This document shows, piece by piece, positions 52,558 to 61,538 of a stretch of DNA of 64,000 nt (positions within the stretch are counted from its first letter, which is position 1; each line of letters opens with the position of its first letter). The stretch comes from Dinoroseobacter sp049800835 (GTDB lineage Bacteria > Pseudomonadota > Alphaproteobacteria > Rhodobacterales > Rhodobacteraceae), in the NCBI RefSeq assembly GCF_049800835.1, contig NZ_JBNAFU010000003.1, positions 124,001 through 188,000 of the forward strand, in the 5' to 3' direction. The position numbers and the translations under genes are program-made. The notes below the pieces were generated by a model. The model was not told the DNA's origin and searched no databases. It worked only from the letters and a program-made list of their open reading frames with translations.

Positions 52558-54189
52558 TCAGGTAATGACGTCGGCCTTGTCCCGCCCGGTATGGTGTGAG
52601 ATCTGCGCAAGCGTCTCTGCAGCGGCCAAGACCGGGCTGAGCGCGTCTTGCACATTCATGGCATGATCACCATCCGCTGGAACAAAACGTTCAAGGTATA
52701 CCCGTAACGTGGCCCCTTGCGTACCCGTTCCGGACAACCGCAGAACCACCCGGGACCCGCCTTCGAACCGGATACGCACGCCTTGCGCCTCGGTCAGGCT
52801 CCCGTCAACCGGGTCCGCATAGGAAAAGTCATCGGCGCCCAGAATGATCAGGCCCCCGGCGGTCTTTCCCGCCAGGTCCGGCAAGCTCGCGCGCAATGCA
52901 GTCATCAGCCCAGTTGCTGCCTTTGTTGGGATCTCTTCATAATCATGGCGCGAGTAATAATTGCGCCCGAAGCTGCGCCAATGATCCTTTTGCAATTGGA
53001 CGATGTTACGGCCGTCGCGTGCGAGGATGTTGAGCCACAAAAGCACAGCCCAAAGCCCGTCCTTCTCGCGAATATGGTTCGAGCCGGTTCCGGCACTTTC
53101 TTCTCCGCACAGCGTCGCCTTGCCCGCATCCAGCAGGTTGCCGAAGAACTTCCAGCCGGTGGGTGTCTCGAAACAGGGAATGCCCAGCCGCTCGGCCACA
53201 CGGTCCACCGCCTGGCTTGTTGGCATCGACCGCGCCACACCGGTGAAGTTGCCGGCGTAGGCTGGTGCAAGATGCGCATGGGCCGTCAGCAGCGCGAGGC
53301 TGTCCGAGGGCGTCACGAACGTATCTTTACCCATGATCATGTTCCTATCCCCATCGCCATCCGACGCAGCCCCGAAATCGGGTGCATCTGGGCCCGACAT
53401 CGCGGAGACGAGTTCATGCGCCCAGACCGGGTTGGGGTCGGGATGCCCACCGCCGAAATCCGGCGAGGGAAGCGCATTTATCACGGATCCGACCGGGGCA
53501 CCGAGTGTGCCCTCGAGGATCCGTTTTGCGTATGGTCCGGTGACGGCATGCATCGCATCGAAACATATGCGGAACCCACCTGCGAAGAGTGCCTGGATCG
53601 CCGCAAAATCAAACAGTACGCGCATCAGGTCTTCATAGTCCTGCACGGGGTCAATCACGTCAATCTGTGTCGCACCCAAGGAAAATTGGCCAATCTGATC
53701 GATGGGGCATGCTGATGCCTCGGCGATCTGAAACTCGGTGATTTTCTGTGTACGGGCGTAGATGGCGTCGGTGATTTTTTCAGGAGCAGGCCCTCCGTTC
53801 GCAGCGTTGAACTTTACCCCGAAATCCCCGTCTTCTCCGCCGGGATTGTGGCTCGCGGACAGGATGATACCGCCGTCAGTCTCGTATTTTCGGATCAGGT
53901 TGGACACGGCGGGTGTAGACAGGATCCCGTCTTGACCCACAATCAGGCGCGCGGCCCCGTTTGCGGCCGCCATCCGGATGATCACATGAATGGCGTCAGC
54001 ATTGAAGAACCGGCCGTCACCGCCGAGCACGTAGGTCTTGCCGGTTGCGCCACCCGTGCCATCAAAAATGCATTGGACGAAATTCTCAAGGTACCCTGGC
54101 TGGCGGAAGATAGCAGTCTTCTTGCGCAACCCCGAAGTTCCGGGTTTTTGCCCTGCAATGGGCGTGGTGGGAACAGTCTTGAAACTCAT
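52558..54189 (-). CDS. pgm: Alpha-D-glucose phosphate-specific phosphoglucomutase
   Basis: The enzyme interconverts glucose-1-phosphate and glucose-6-phosphate. The 543-residue protein has GQKPGTSGLRKK at residue 13, catalytic S113 in SASHNPGG, metal loop SDGDGDRNM and sugar loop CGEESAGTGSNHIREKDG, which is diagnostic for the alpha-PGM type. The ATG at 54189 is favoured over an upstream start by the usual MSFKTV-like N-terminus. No glycogen genes are adjacent; it could also serve the exopolysaccharide cluster by making sugar nucleotides. Confidence 0.95.
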   Translation of the reverse strand: MSFKTVPTTPIAGQKPGTSGLRKKTAIFRQPGYLENFVQCIFDGTGGATGKTYVLGGDGRFFNADAIHVIIRMAAANGAARLIVGQDGILSTPAVSNLIRKYETDGGIILSASHNPGGEDGDFGVKFNAANGGPAPEKITDAIYARTQKITEFQIAEASACPIDQIGQFSLGATQIDVIDPVQDYEDLMRVLFDFAAIQALFAGGFRICFDAMHAVTGPYAKRILEGTLGAPVGSVINALPSPDFGGGHPDPNPVWAHELVSAMSGPDAPDFGAASDGDGDRNMIMGKDTFVTPSDSLALLTAHAHLAPAYAGNFTGVARSMPTSQAVDRVAERLGIPCFETPTGWKFFGNLLDAGKATLCGEESAGTGSNHIREKDGLWAVLLWLNILARDGRNIVQLQKDHWRSFGRNYYSRHDYEEIPTKAATGLMTALRASLPDLAGKTAGGLIILGADDFSYADPVDGSLTEAQGVRIRFEGGSRVVLRLSGTGTQGATLRVYLERFVPADGDHAMNVQDALSPVLAAAETLAQISHHTGRDKADVIT

Positions 54190-54840
54190 GATCGTTGTCC
54201 AGTTTTTTCGTATGCGGTTGGCCTCTCGCGGCCGTATCCGCACCGAGTAATCCAAATGCGATAGAGTGTGCGATGTCATCGGTGGAAAAAGGGGCTGTCA
54301 AGTTCTAGATCGGCTTCTCATAGATGGGGCCGAAAGGTTTTGCCGGGTTGCCGGTAAGCACCGCCCGACCGGTCGGCATACCCGCCAACCCAACAGGTGG
54401 TGGATCGGATATCTTGGGACGCGTCGGTACCGCGCGCGCCATGCTTCACCCGTGTTTAGAATGACGGATCGCACTGCAGGCCTTGTTCTGATCGTGGCTC
54501 CGAAGTCTGCGGCAGCTTTGGCCCTTTTTCCTTGAGCTTTTTCAGCCCACCGCGTCCACCGATTGCAAACATGCCTGCAATCGTTTCCGAAGTAGTGAGT
54601 ACTTGAAAAACTTGCCTGCTACTTTTGCTAACACCGACCCGCTTCCGACATCATATCGAGAGATTTAGCGATCCCTTTTTCATGCGCGCATGCGTGTCAG
54701 AACCGCTTCTTTGACCTTTTAAACGATGTTGCTTCATCTATCGCCAGATACCTTTTTACGGACCATCTTCCTGCGCTCGTCGGCGGGAGCTTGGGACGGC
54801 GATGTGATTGGATGCCAAGCAAATCGCGAGGGAACCACAT
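54190..54840. other. Intergenic region before ROK remnant
   Basis: No convincing gene was found. On the minus strand two tiny frames follow each other (54456-54572, 38 codons; 54305-54442, 45 codons) but neither has a recognisable product. A perfect 12-bp palindrome CATGCGCGCATG lies at 54681. The stretch likely holds the pgm promoter and decayed leader sequence of the ROK remnant. Confidence 0.4.
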
Positions 54841-55410
54841 ATGGAAACTGCCTCGCGCGGCTCCAACCAAATCGGTATGCGCGCCGACAACGAGCGCCAT
54901 CTCCTGTCGATGATGATGCACGCAAGTGGGCTCGCCAAGGCGGAAATCGCGCGCAAGACCGGATAGTGGGCACAGACCGTCTCCGTCATCATGCGCACGC
55001 TAATGACTGATGGCCTGCTCGCCTGCGGCGAACCCCACCGCGGCAAGATTGGGCAGCCCTCGATCGCGTTCCATTTGCACGGAGAGAGTGCAGTCTTCTC
55101 GTACTGAAAACCGGAAAACGGACGACCGACCTGTTGCCGCCTGAGAAGCGGTCACGGGTCTTGGTATTGCGCTTTCATTCCAGCTTTGGGCTTGGGCAGA
55201 TGCTATCGGTGCGGACACGGGGGCCATGAACGCATGGCAGGGCCGCGATATCGCCCGCGATATTGCAGATCTGTGCCCTTGTCCGGTTGTTGTATGCAAC
55301 AACGCGTCGGCCGCCTGCGGGGCAGAACTTGTTCTGGCGCTTAGAACACGCTGTGGGGCTCTCTTTATGTTTATGTCGGCTTTTTTATCGGCGGTCGCGC
55401 CAACTTGACT
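54841..55410 (+). pseudogene. Decayed ROK-family transcriptional regulator
   Basis: Translation from the ATG gives GMRADNERHLLSMMMHASGL and AKAEIARKTG, the start of a ROK-repressor winged helix. An in-frame TAG at 54964-54966 interrupts it, after which WAQTVSVIMRTLMTDGLL and GEPHRGKIGQPSIAF continue in the same frame. Further ROK pieces appear in other frames: VLKTGKRTTDL near 55101, TGLGIALSFQLWAWADAIGA and AWQGRDIARDIADLC with NNASAACGAELV to about 55340, and SLYVYVGFFIGGRAN near 55360. So there is one stop, at least three frame changes, and the C-terminal half is gone. It lies just before the LacI-type regulator of the polyol operon. Confidence 0.8.
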
Positions 55411-55442
55411 CCGCAAAGACTGCACGGATAACGTTACATAAC

Positions 55443-55451
55443 TTACCGCGC
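55443..55451. promoter_or_regulatory. TTACCGCGC motif upstream of the LacI-type regulator
   Basis: The 9-mer TTACCGCGC lies 25 bp before the regulator ATG. The identical 9-mer occurs between the -35 and -10 of smoE. Shared sites before a LacI gene and its adjacent target suggest an operator and autoregulation, which is inferred. Confidence 0.45.
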
Positions 55452-55476
55452 GTGATCTTTACGACTTGATTGGAAA

Positions 55477-56508
55477 ATGACAGACCGCAAAATTCGAAAC
55501 ATGGAAGAGTTCGCAGCCGTTAGCGGAATTTCTCGCCCGACAGTTTCGAAGTACTTTAATGATCCCGACAGCGTCCGCGCCACGACCCGCAAGAAGATCG
55601 AAGCCGCGCTTGACAAGCATGACTATCAACCGAATGTCTTCGCGATAAATCAGAACCGGCGCAAAACCAAGAACCTTGGGGTCGTCGTACCCAACCTTGC
55701 AGACCCTTTCTTCTCCGAGATTGCGCGACGCGTCGAACTGGCCTGTATCGATGCAGGGTACAGCCCCATCCTGCTCAGCTCTCACGGGACACCCGCGATG
55801 GAGAGGGACAATCTGAGCTCTCTACGGTCACTGAAGCCTGCCGGCGTGTTGCTGGCCCCGTTCGGTCGATTGTCGGAGAAAGAAGCCATAAAGGCTTTCG
55901 ATGCTGATTTCCCCATGGTTCTGTTCGACGCAAACATCAACGATGTCGGGCAGGCCTTCGTCGGGACGAACAACGCGCAGAGCATCGACCTGATGGTCGA
56001 GTACCTGTGCCGAAGTGGCGAGCCGCCGTGCTTTTTCGAGATGAAGTCACCATCCAACCCGAACGCGAACAAGCGTCGGCAAGCCTACATCGAAAGTATG
56101 GAACGCCACGGGCAGACCCCGGAGATTTACCAAGCCGAAGGAGAAGGCTGGAACTTCGAGGAGATTGGAAGCCTTGAAGGCGGCAGAATGCTCTCGGACA
56201 GGGCATTTCGAACGAACACGATCCTGTGCAGCAACGACCGCTTGGCGATTGGCGTACTGGCTGCTGCCTATGCCCGCGATATTCGCGTCGGGCATGGCTC
56301 GAACTGCGAACTGCGCATTGCGGGGCACGACGATCATCCATTTTCGCGGTTTACATGCCCGCCTTTGACCACGATTGCCCAGGACTACGAGGCCATCGCG
56401 AATCGTGCGGTGAATACGTTGTTCGGCATCCTGAACTCCGAGGAAAACGGGTCCGAACGGACAGAAACGCTTTTTGATGGCCGTTTGATAATGCGAGACT
56501 CGGCATAA
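55477..56508 (+). CDS. LacI-family regulator of the polyol operon
   Basis: The 343-residue protein has an N-terminal LacI helix-turn-helix (residues about 9-28, EFAAVSGISRPTVSKYFNDP) with hinge region, then a periplasmic-binding-protein-like effector domain (NLGVVVPNLADPFFSEIARRVE and TILCSNDRLAIGVLAAAYARD). The position beside smoEFGKS-mtlK, in the same direction, makes sorbitol or mannitol the likely effector. It is followed by a 113-bp promoter region rather than being co-transcribed. It corresponds in position to SmoR-type regulators, though a different family (ROK) remnant lies upstream. Confidence 0.92.
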   Translation: MTDRKIRNMEEFAAVSGISRPTVSKYFNDPDSVRATTRKKIEAALDKHDYQPNVFAINQNRRKTKNLGVVVPNLADPFFSEIARRVELACIDAGYSPILLSSHGTPAMERDNLSSLRSLKPAGVLLAPFGRLSEKEAIKAFDADFPMVLFDANINDVGQAFVGTNNAQSIDLMVEYLCRSGEPPCFFEMKSPSNPNANKRRQAYIESMERHGQTPEIYQAEGEGWNFEEIGSLEGGRMLSDRAFRTNTILCSNDRLAIGVLAAAYARDIRVGHGSNCELRIAGHDDHPFSRFTCPPLTTIAQDYEAIANRAVNTLFGILNSEENGSERTETLFDGRLIMRDSA

Positions 56509-56537
56509 GCGACTAAAAGATAGGCATGTCATAAATT

Positions 56538-56587
56538 TTACGCGCGATAATTTTTAATTGACTTCGCGTTACCGCGCTGGATACAGT
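56538..56587 (+). promoter_or_regulatory. Candidate smoE promoter with two operator-like motifs
   Basis: TTGACT (56558-56563) and TACAGT (56582-56587), 18 bp apart, look like -35 and -10 elements about 35 bp before the smoE ATG. TTACCGCGC at 56569-56577 lies inside the spacer, and a related TTACGCGC at 56538-56545 lies upstream. Their centres are about 31 bp apart, roughly three helical turns, which would suit a dimer or tetramer of repressor. Confidence 0.5.
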
Positions 56588-56621
56588 GGTCGACATCATC
56601 CAACGAGGAGGAACTTTCAGG

Positions 56622-57926
56622 ATGGCTCTCAAGAAAGCATTTCTTGCTGCAACTGCGTTGACGGTCGTCGCAGGCAGCAGCGTACACGCCGAGAACCTTG
56701 TCATCGCCACTGTGAACAACGGCGACATGATCCGTATGCAGGGTCTGACACAGGATTTCACCGACAAAACCGGCCACACAGTCGAGTGGGTCACACTGGA
56801 AGAAAACGTGCTGCGTCAGCGCGTCACCACGGATATCGCCGCAAAGGGCGGTTCGTTCGATATCATGACCATCGGCATGTACGAAGCACCGATCTGGGGT
56901 GCGAACGGCTGGCTTGTGGCCCTCGACGATCTTTCAGATGATTACAACGTCGATGACATTCTACCCGCCATGCGCGGTGGTCTCAGCCACGATGGCACGC
57001 TCTACGCCGCTCCGTTCTATGGCGAAAGCTCGATGATCATGTACCGCACCGACCTGATGGAAGCGGCCGGTCTGGAAATGCCCAAATCCCCAACTTGGGA
57101 ATTCATCCGTGAGGCCGCCGCTGCGATGACAGATCGGGATGCCGACATCAACGGCATCTGTCTGCGCGGCAAAGCCGGGTGGGGTGAAGGCGGCGCCTTT
57201 ATCACCGCAATGTCCAATTCCTTCGGTGCCCGCTGGTTCGACGAGGACTGGAACGCCCAGTTCGACACAGAGGCCTGGGCCAACACACTCAGCTTCTACA
57301 AGGGCACGATGGATGAGTCGGGTCCCACCGGATATGCCACAAACGGATTCAACGAGAACTTGAACCTGTTCCAGCAGGGCAAGTGCGGCATGTGGATCGA
57401 CGCAACAGTTGCGGCGTCTTTCGTGACCAATCCCGAAGATTCCGAAGTGGCGGACAGCGTTGGCTTCGCACTCGCACCGAACACCGGTCTTGGCAAGAAC
57501 GCCAATTGGCTCTGGGCATGGGCACTCGCAATTCCTTCCGGGACCCAGAAAGAAGCGGCAGCGAAAGAGTTCATCGAATGGGCAACATCGACCAGCTACA
57601 TCGAGCTGGTTGCGGAAAACGAAGGCTGGGCCAATGTTCCTCCCGGGGCGCGGATCTCGCTTTACGAGAACCCGAACTACAAGGACATCCCCTTTGCTCA
57701 GATGACACTCGACTCGATCCTGTCAGCTGATCCAAACAACCCGACCGTGGACCCTGTGCCCTATGTCGGCATTCAGTTTGCAGCGATCCCCGAGTTCGCC
57801 GGCATCGCCACAGAAGTGAGCCAGGAATTCTCGGCGGCCTACGCAGGCCAACAGACTGTCGAAGAAGCTTTGGCCAAGGCACAAGCCCTGACCAACGACG
57901 CCATGGAAGCCGCTGGCTACCGCTAA
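56622..57926 (+). CDS. smoE: Polyol ABC transporter substrate-binding protein SmoE
   Basis: This is the periplasmic receptor of a sorbitol/mannitol ABC importer. The 434-residue protein has a signal peptide (FLAATALTVVAGSSVHA) and an extracellular solute-binding family 1 domain: TVEWVTLEENVLRQRVTTDI, FDIMTIGMYEAPIWG and the LYAAPFYGESSMIMYRTDLM segment. GAGGAGGAAC precedes the ATG at 56622. A strong hairpin follows its stop before smoF, which would let it be expressed above the permeases. Confidence 0.92.
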   Translation: MALKKAFLAATALTVVAGSSVHAENLVIATVNNGDMIRMQGLTQDFTDKTGHTVEWVTLEENVLRQRVTTDIAAKGGSFDIMTIGMYEAPIWGANGWLVALDDLSDDYNVDDILPAMRGGLSHDGTLYAAPFYGESSMIMYRTDLMEAAGLEMPKSPTWEFIREAAAAMTDRDADINGICLRGKAGWGEGGAFITAMSNSFGARWFDEDWNAQFDTEAWANTLSFYKGTMDESGPTGYATNGFNENLNLFQQGKCGMWIDATVAASFVTNPEDSEVADSVGFALAPNTGLGKNANWLWAWALAIPSGTQKEAAAKEFIEWATSTSYIELVAENEGWANVPPGARISLYENPNYKDIPFAQMTLDSILSADPNNPTVDPVPYVGIQFAAIPEFAGIATEVSQEFSAAYAGQQTVEEALAKAQALTNDAMEAAGYR

Positions 57927-57937
57927 GCGCTCCTCTT

Positions 57938-57973
57938 CCCGGGGGGCACACCCCTCCCTCAGTGCTCCCCGGG
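57938..57973 (+). promoter_or_regulatory. 12-bp hairpin between smoE and smoF
   Basis: CCCGGGGGGCAC pairs with GTGCTCCCCGGG over 12 bp with a single G-U pair and a 12-base loop, 11 bp after the smoE stop. There is no T run, so it is not a full intrinsic terminator. It probably protects the smoE message end or partly attenuates transcription into smoFGK. Confidence 0.7.
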
Positions 57974-58043
57974 ACCAAACCATCTCCAAATTTCTATCCT
58001 GCTTTAAGATAGCCTTTGGCGATCAACAGAGGAGGTACGCCCA

Positions 58044-58910
58044 ATGGCTACCAAACACTCCAGATCAGCGGCGCGCCTGATGATGGCGCCGGCAGTGATC
58101 CTGCTCCTTGGATGGATGCTCGTCCCGCTGACCATGACCCTGCTCTTCTCGTTCAAGCAGTACCTGCCGCTGCGCGGCGGTGATCTTGGGTGGGTCGGTT
58201 TTGACAACTACGTTCGTTTTGTCAGTTCAAGCGCGTTCTGGCCGTCTGTCGTGGCCACGCTCACGATCGTTGGAGGCGTACTTTTCATCACCATCGTCCT
58301 CGGGGTGCTGCTTGCGATCCTCCTGAATCAGCCAATGTGGGGCCAAGGGATTGTCCGTATCCTCGTAATCGCACCTTTCTTTGTCATGCCGACTGTGTCC
58401 GCACTGGTCTGGAAGAACATGTTCATGGATCCGACTAATGGGCTGCTGTCGCACCTCTGGCGGTTTTTTGGGGCAGAACCCGTCTCCTGGCTGTCTGAAG
58501 CATCAATGACGTCGATCGTGATGATCGTGTCCTGGCAATGGCTGCCCTTCGCGACGCTAATCCTGCTGACGGCGATCCAGTCGCTGGATAGCGAGCAACT
58601 CGAAGCTGCCGAGATGGACGGCGCACCGCCTTTGAAGCGCTTTGCCTACATCACCCTGCCGCATCTCAGCCGTGCGATCACCATCGTGCTGCTGATCCAG
58701 ACGATCTTCCTTCTGGCGATCTTCGCCGAGATCTTCGTGACCACTGGGGGTGCCTTCGGAACGCGCACGCTCACCTACCTGATTTTCCAGCGCGTGCTCG
58801 AAAGCCAGAACGTCGGCCTCGGCTCGGCGGGTGGTGTCTACGCAATCATTCTCGCCAATATCGTTGCCATCTTCCTGATGCGCATCGTCGGCAAGAACCT
58901 GGACGCGTGA
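58044..58910 (+). CDS. smoF: Polyol ABC transporter permease SmoF
   Basis: The 288-residue membrane subunit (MalF-type) has six helices and the EAA loop (AAEMDGAPPLKRFAYITLPHL), which contacts the ATPase. The N-terminal helix is MMAPAVILLLGWMLVPLTMT. GGAGG lies upstream of the ATG. It is followed 10 bp later by the second permease gene. Confidence 0.93.
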   Translation: MATKHSRSAARLMMAPAVILLLGWMLVPLTMTLLFSFKQYLPLRGGDLGWVGFDNYVRFVSSSAFWPSVVATLTIVGGVLFITIVLGVLLAILLNQPMWGQGIVRILVIAPFFVMPTVSALVWKNMFMDPTNGLLSHLWRFFGAEPVSWLSEASMTSIVMIVSWQWLPFATLILLTAIQSLDSEQLEAAEMDGAPPLKRFAYITLPHLSRAITIVLLIQTIFLLAIFAEIFVTTGGAFGTRTLTYLIFQRVLESQNVGLGSAGGVYAIILANIVAIFLMRIVGKNLDA

Positions 58911-58920
58911 GGAGGAAATC

Positions 58921-59751
58921 ATGGCCCGCGCAGTTACTCAACAACGCAAGATCATCAACACGACCGCCGCATGGGCGATCGGCCTGCTGATCTTCTTTCC
59001 GATCCTCTGGACGATCCTGACCAGCTTTAAAACCGAAGCCACAGCGATTGCTGATCCCCCGGTTTTCCTCGCGTTCGACTGGACGCTGGAAAACTATACA
59101 GCCGTTATGGAACGGTCGAACTACGCCAAGTTCCTGTGGAACTCGATCATCATCGCAGGGGGGTCCACGATTCTCGGGATCATGATCGCAGTTCCGGCAG
59201 CGTGGTCCATGGCCTTCGTGCCCTCCAGGCGGACCAAGGATATCCTGCTCTGGATGCTCTCAACCAAGATGCTCCCCGCAGTAGGTGTTCTGTACCCGAT
59301 CTACCTTATCTGCATCAATTACGGGCTGCTGGACAGCCGCATCGCGCTGGTTGTCATCCTGATGCTGATGAACCTGCCGATCATCGTCTGGATGCTCTAC
59401 ACCTATTTCAAGGAAATCCCCGGTGAGATCCTCGAAGCTGCGCGGATGGACGGAGCCTCGCTCAAGGAAGAGATCTTGTATGTCCTGACGCCAATGGCAA
59501 TCCCGGGCATCGCCTCGACCTTGCTCCTGAACTTCATCCTGGCGTGGAACGAGGCGTTCTGGACCTTGAACCTGACGGCAGCCAACGCGGCCCCACTGAC
59601 GGCCTTCATTGCCAGCTACTCCAGTCCCGAAGGCCTGTTCTTCGCGAAACTCAGTGCGGCGTCGACTATGGCCATCGCCCCGATCCTCATCCTTGGCTGG
59701 TTCAGCCAGAAGCAACTCGTCAGCGGCCTGACCTTTGGCGCTGTGAAATAA
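58921..59751 (+). CDS. smoG: Polyol ABC transporter permease SmoG
   Basis: This is the MalG-type second permease: 276 residues, about six helices (WAIGLLIFFPILWTILTSF, the STILGIMIAVPAAWSMAF segment and further), and the EAA loop EAARMDGASLKEEILYVLTP. It pairs with SmoF to form the membrane pore. AGGAGG lies directly before the ATG. Confidence 0.93.
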   Translation: MARAVTQQRKIINTTAAWAIGLLIFFPILWTILTSFKTEATAIADPPVFLAFDWTLENYTAVMERSNYAKFLWNSIIIAGGSTILGIMIAVPAAWSMAFVPSRRTKDILLWMLSTKMLPAVGVLYPIYLICINYGLLDSRIALVVILMLMNLPIIVWMLYTYFKEIPGEILEAARMDGASLKEEILYVLTPMAIPGIASTLLLNFILAWNEAFWTLNLTAANAAPLTAFIASYSSPEGLFFAKLSAASTMAIAPILILGWFSQKQLVSGLTFGAVK

Positions 59752-59763
59752 GGACCTAGACCA

Positions 59764-60768
59764 ATGGGACAAATCAAACTCAATCAGGTGACGAAGAGCT
59801 TCGGAGAAGTCGAAGTCATCCCACCTCTTGATCTCACAATCGAAGATGGCGAGTTCACGGTCTTTGTCGGGCCGTCCGGTTGCGGCAAGTCCACCCTCCT
59901 GCGTCTGATCGCAGGGTTGGAGGACATTACCTCAGGCCATATCGAAATCGATGGGAACGATGCCACCAATGTGCCACCGGCCAAACGCGGTCTGGCGATG
60001 GTGTTTCAGTCCTATGCGCTCTATCCGCATATGTCGGTACGCAAGAACATCGCCTTTCCGATGAAAATGGCCGGGATCGACGAGGCTGAGCAGAATCGCC
60101 GGATCGAAGCCGCGGCGAAGGCGCTGAACCTGACGGACTATCTGGACCGTCGTCCCGGGCAACTGTCCGGTGGTCAGCGGCAGCGCGTGGCCATAGGCCG
60201 TGCGATCGTTCGGGAACCTGCGGCTTTCCTCTTCGATGAGCCTTTGTCGAACCTCGATGCGGCGCTGCGTGTCGGTATGCGGCTCGAGATCTCGGAACTT
60301 CACGAGCGGCTCAAGACGACGATGATTTACGTGACGCACGATCAGGTCGAAGCCATGACCATGGCGGACAAGATCGTGGTTCTGCGCGCCGGTCACATCG
60401 AACAGGTCGGCTCTCCGCTGGACCTGTACCACAACCCGCGCAACGAGTTTGTCGCGGGGTTCATCGGATCTCCGAAAATGAACCTCATCAAGGGGGAGGA
60501 GGCGCAAAAGCACGGGGCCGCCACGATCGGCATTCGACCCGAGCACACCGATGTCAGCAAAACCGAAGGCACATGGAAGGGAGTTGTCGGCGTTGCAGAG
60601 CACCTCGGCTCCGACACGTTCATCCATGTCCACGACACGGGGCTTGCGGACATGGTCACAGTGCGCATCACAGGCGACATCCAGGCCAAGCATGGTGACA
60701 CCATCTACCTGACGCCCCAGATGAACCAGATGCACAAGTTCGACGCCCAGGGCCTTAGGATCAGCTGA
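59764..60768 (+). CDS. smoK: Polyol ABC transporter ATPase SmoK
   Basis: MalK-type ATPase of 334 residues with Walker A GPSGCGKST (36-44), signature LSGGQRQRVAIGRA, Walker B FLFDEPLSNLD, the H-loop YVTHDQVEAMT, and a C-terminal regulatory TOBE-like domain (IGIRPEHTDVS). It energises SmoFG. The stop overlaps the smoS start (TGATG). Confidence 0.94.
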   Translation: MGQIKLNQVTKSFGEVEVIPPLDLTIEDGEFTVFVGPSGCGKSTLLRLIAGLEDITSGHIEIDGNDATNVPPAKRGLAMVFQSYALYPHMSVRKNIAFPMKMAGIDEAEQNRRIEAAAKALNLTDYLDRRPGQLSGGQRQRVAIGRAIVREPAAFLFDEPLSNLDAALRVGMRLEISELHERLKTTMIYVTHDQVEAMTMADKIVVLRAGHIEQVGSPLDLYHNPRNEFVAGFIGSPKMNLIKGEEAQKHGAATIGIRPEHTDVSKTEGTWKGVVGVAEHLGSDTFIHVHDTGLADMVTVRITGDIQAKHGDTIYLTPQMNQMHKFDAQGLRIS

Positions 60769-61538
60769 TGCGCCTGGCTGGAAAATCAGCCCTGATAACG
60801 GGCGCCGCCCGAGGGATCGGGCGGGCTTTTGCCAAAGCCTATATCGCCGAGGGCGCACAGGTCGCCATCGCCGACATCGACTTCGACCGAGCGGGTGAAA
60901 CCGCTGCAGAGCTGGGCGACGCCGCCCATGCGGTACAGATGGACGTGACCGATCAGGCCAGCATCGACAAGGCCGTCGCCAGCACTGTGGACGCATTTGA
61001 CCGGATCGACATTCTGATCAACAACGCCGCACTTTTTACAGCCGCGCCAATCGTCGAAATCACGCGCAAAGACTACCAGCAGGTGTTCGACGTCAACGTC
61101 GGCGGGACCCTTTTCCCGCTGCAAGCCGTTGCGCGGCACATGATAGACGCCGGCGTAAAAGGACGCATCATCAACATGGCCAGCCAGGCCGGGCGTCGCG
61201 GCGAGCCTCTTGTCGGCGTTTACTGCGCAACGAAGGCGGCGGTCATCAGCCTGACGCAATCCGCGGGTCTCGATTTGATACGACACGGCATCAATGTGAA
61301 CGCCATTTCTCCGGGTGTCGTGGACGGGGAACATTGGGATGGCGTGGACGCATTTTTTGCGAGGTACGAGCAAAAGGCCCCCGGACAGAAGAAGAAAGAA
61401 GTCGGCGCCGCCGTGCCGTACGGACGGATGGGCACCCCCGACGATTTGACAGGGATGGCCGTCTTTCTGGCCAGTGATGCGGCAGATTACATCGTCGCTC
61501 AGACCTACAACGTGGATGGTGGACAATGGATGAGCTGA
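60768..61538 (+). CDS. smoS: Sorbitol dehydrogenase SmoS (short-chain dehydrogenase)
   Basis: SmoS oxidises D-sorbitol to D-fructose with NAD. The 256-residue short-chain dehydrogenase has the nucleotide motif TGAARGIG (11-18), NNAA, and the catalytic triad S139, Y152, K156 (YCATK). Sorbitol specificity is assigned from operon context and family resemblance. Its start overlaps smoK and its end overlaps mtlK by 13 bp. Confidence 0.88.
   Translation: MRLAGKSALITGAARGIGRAFAKAYIAEGAQVAIADIDFDRAGETAAELGDAAHAVQMDVTDQASIDKAVASTVDAFDRIDILINNAALFTAAPIVEITRKDYQQVFDVNVGGTLFPLQAVARHMIDAGVKGRIINMASQAGRRGEPLVGVYCATKAAVISLTQSAGLDLIRHGINVNAISPGVVDGEHWDGVDAFFARYEQKAPGQKKKEVGAAVPYGRMGTPDDLTGMAVFLASDAADYIVAQTYNVDGGQWMS

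Noticed and set aside
54305..54572. Two tiny minus-strand frames (45 and 38 codons) before pgm
   Set aside because: They have no recognisable product, no clear ribosome site for both, and lie in decayed intergenic sequence; not supported as genes.
57938..57973. Calling the smoE hairpin a rho-independent terminator
   Set aside because: There is no T run after the stem and the operon clearly continues into smoF, so it is listed as a regulatory or stabilising hairpin.
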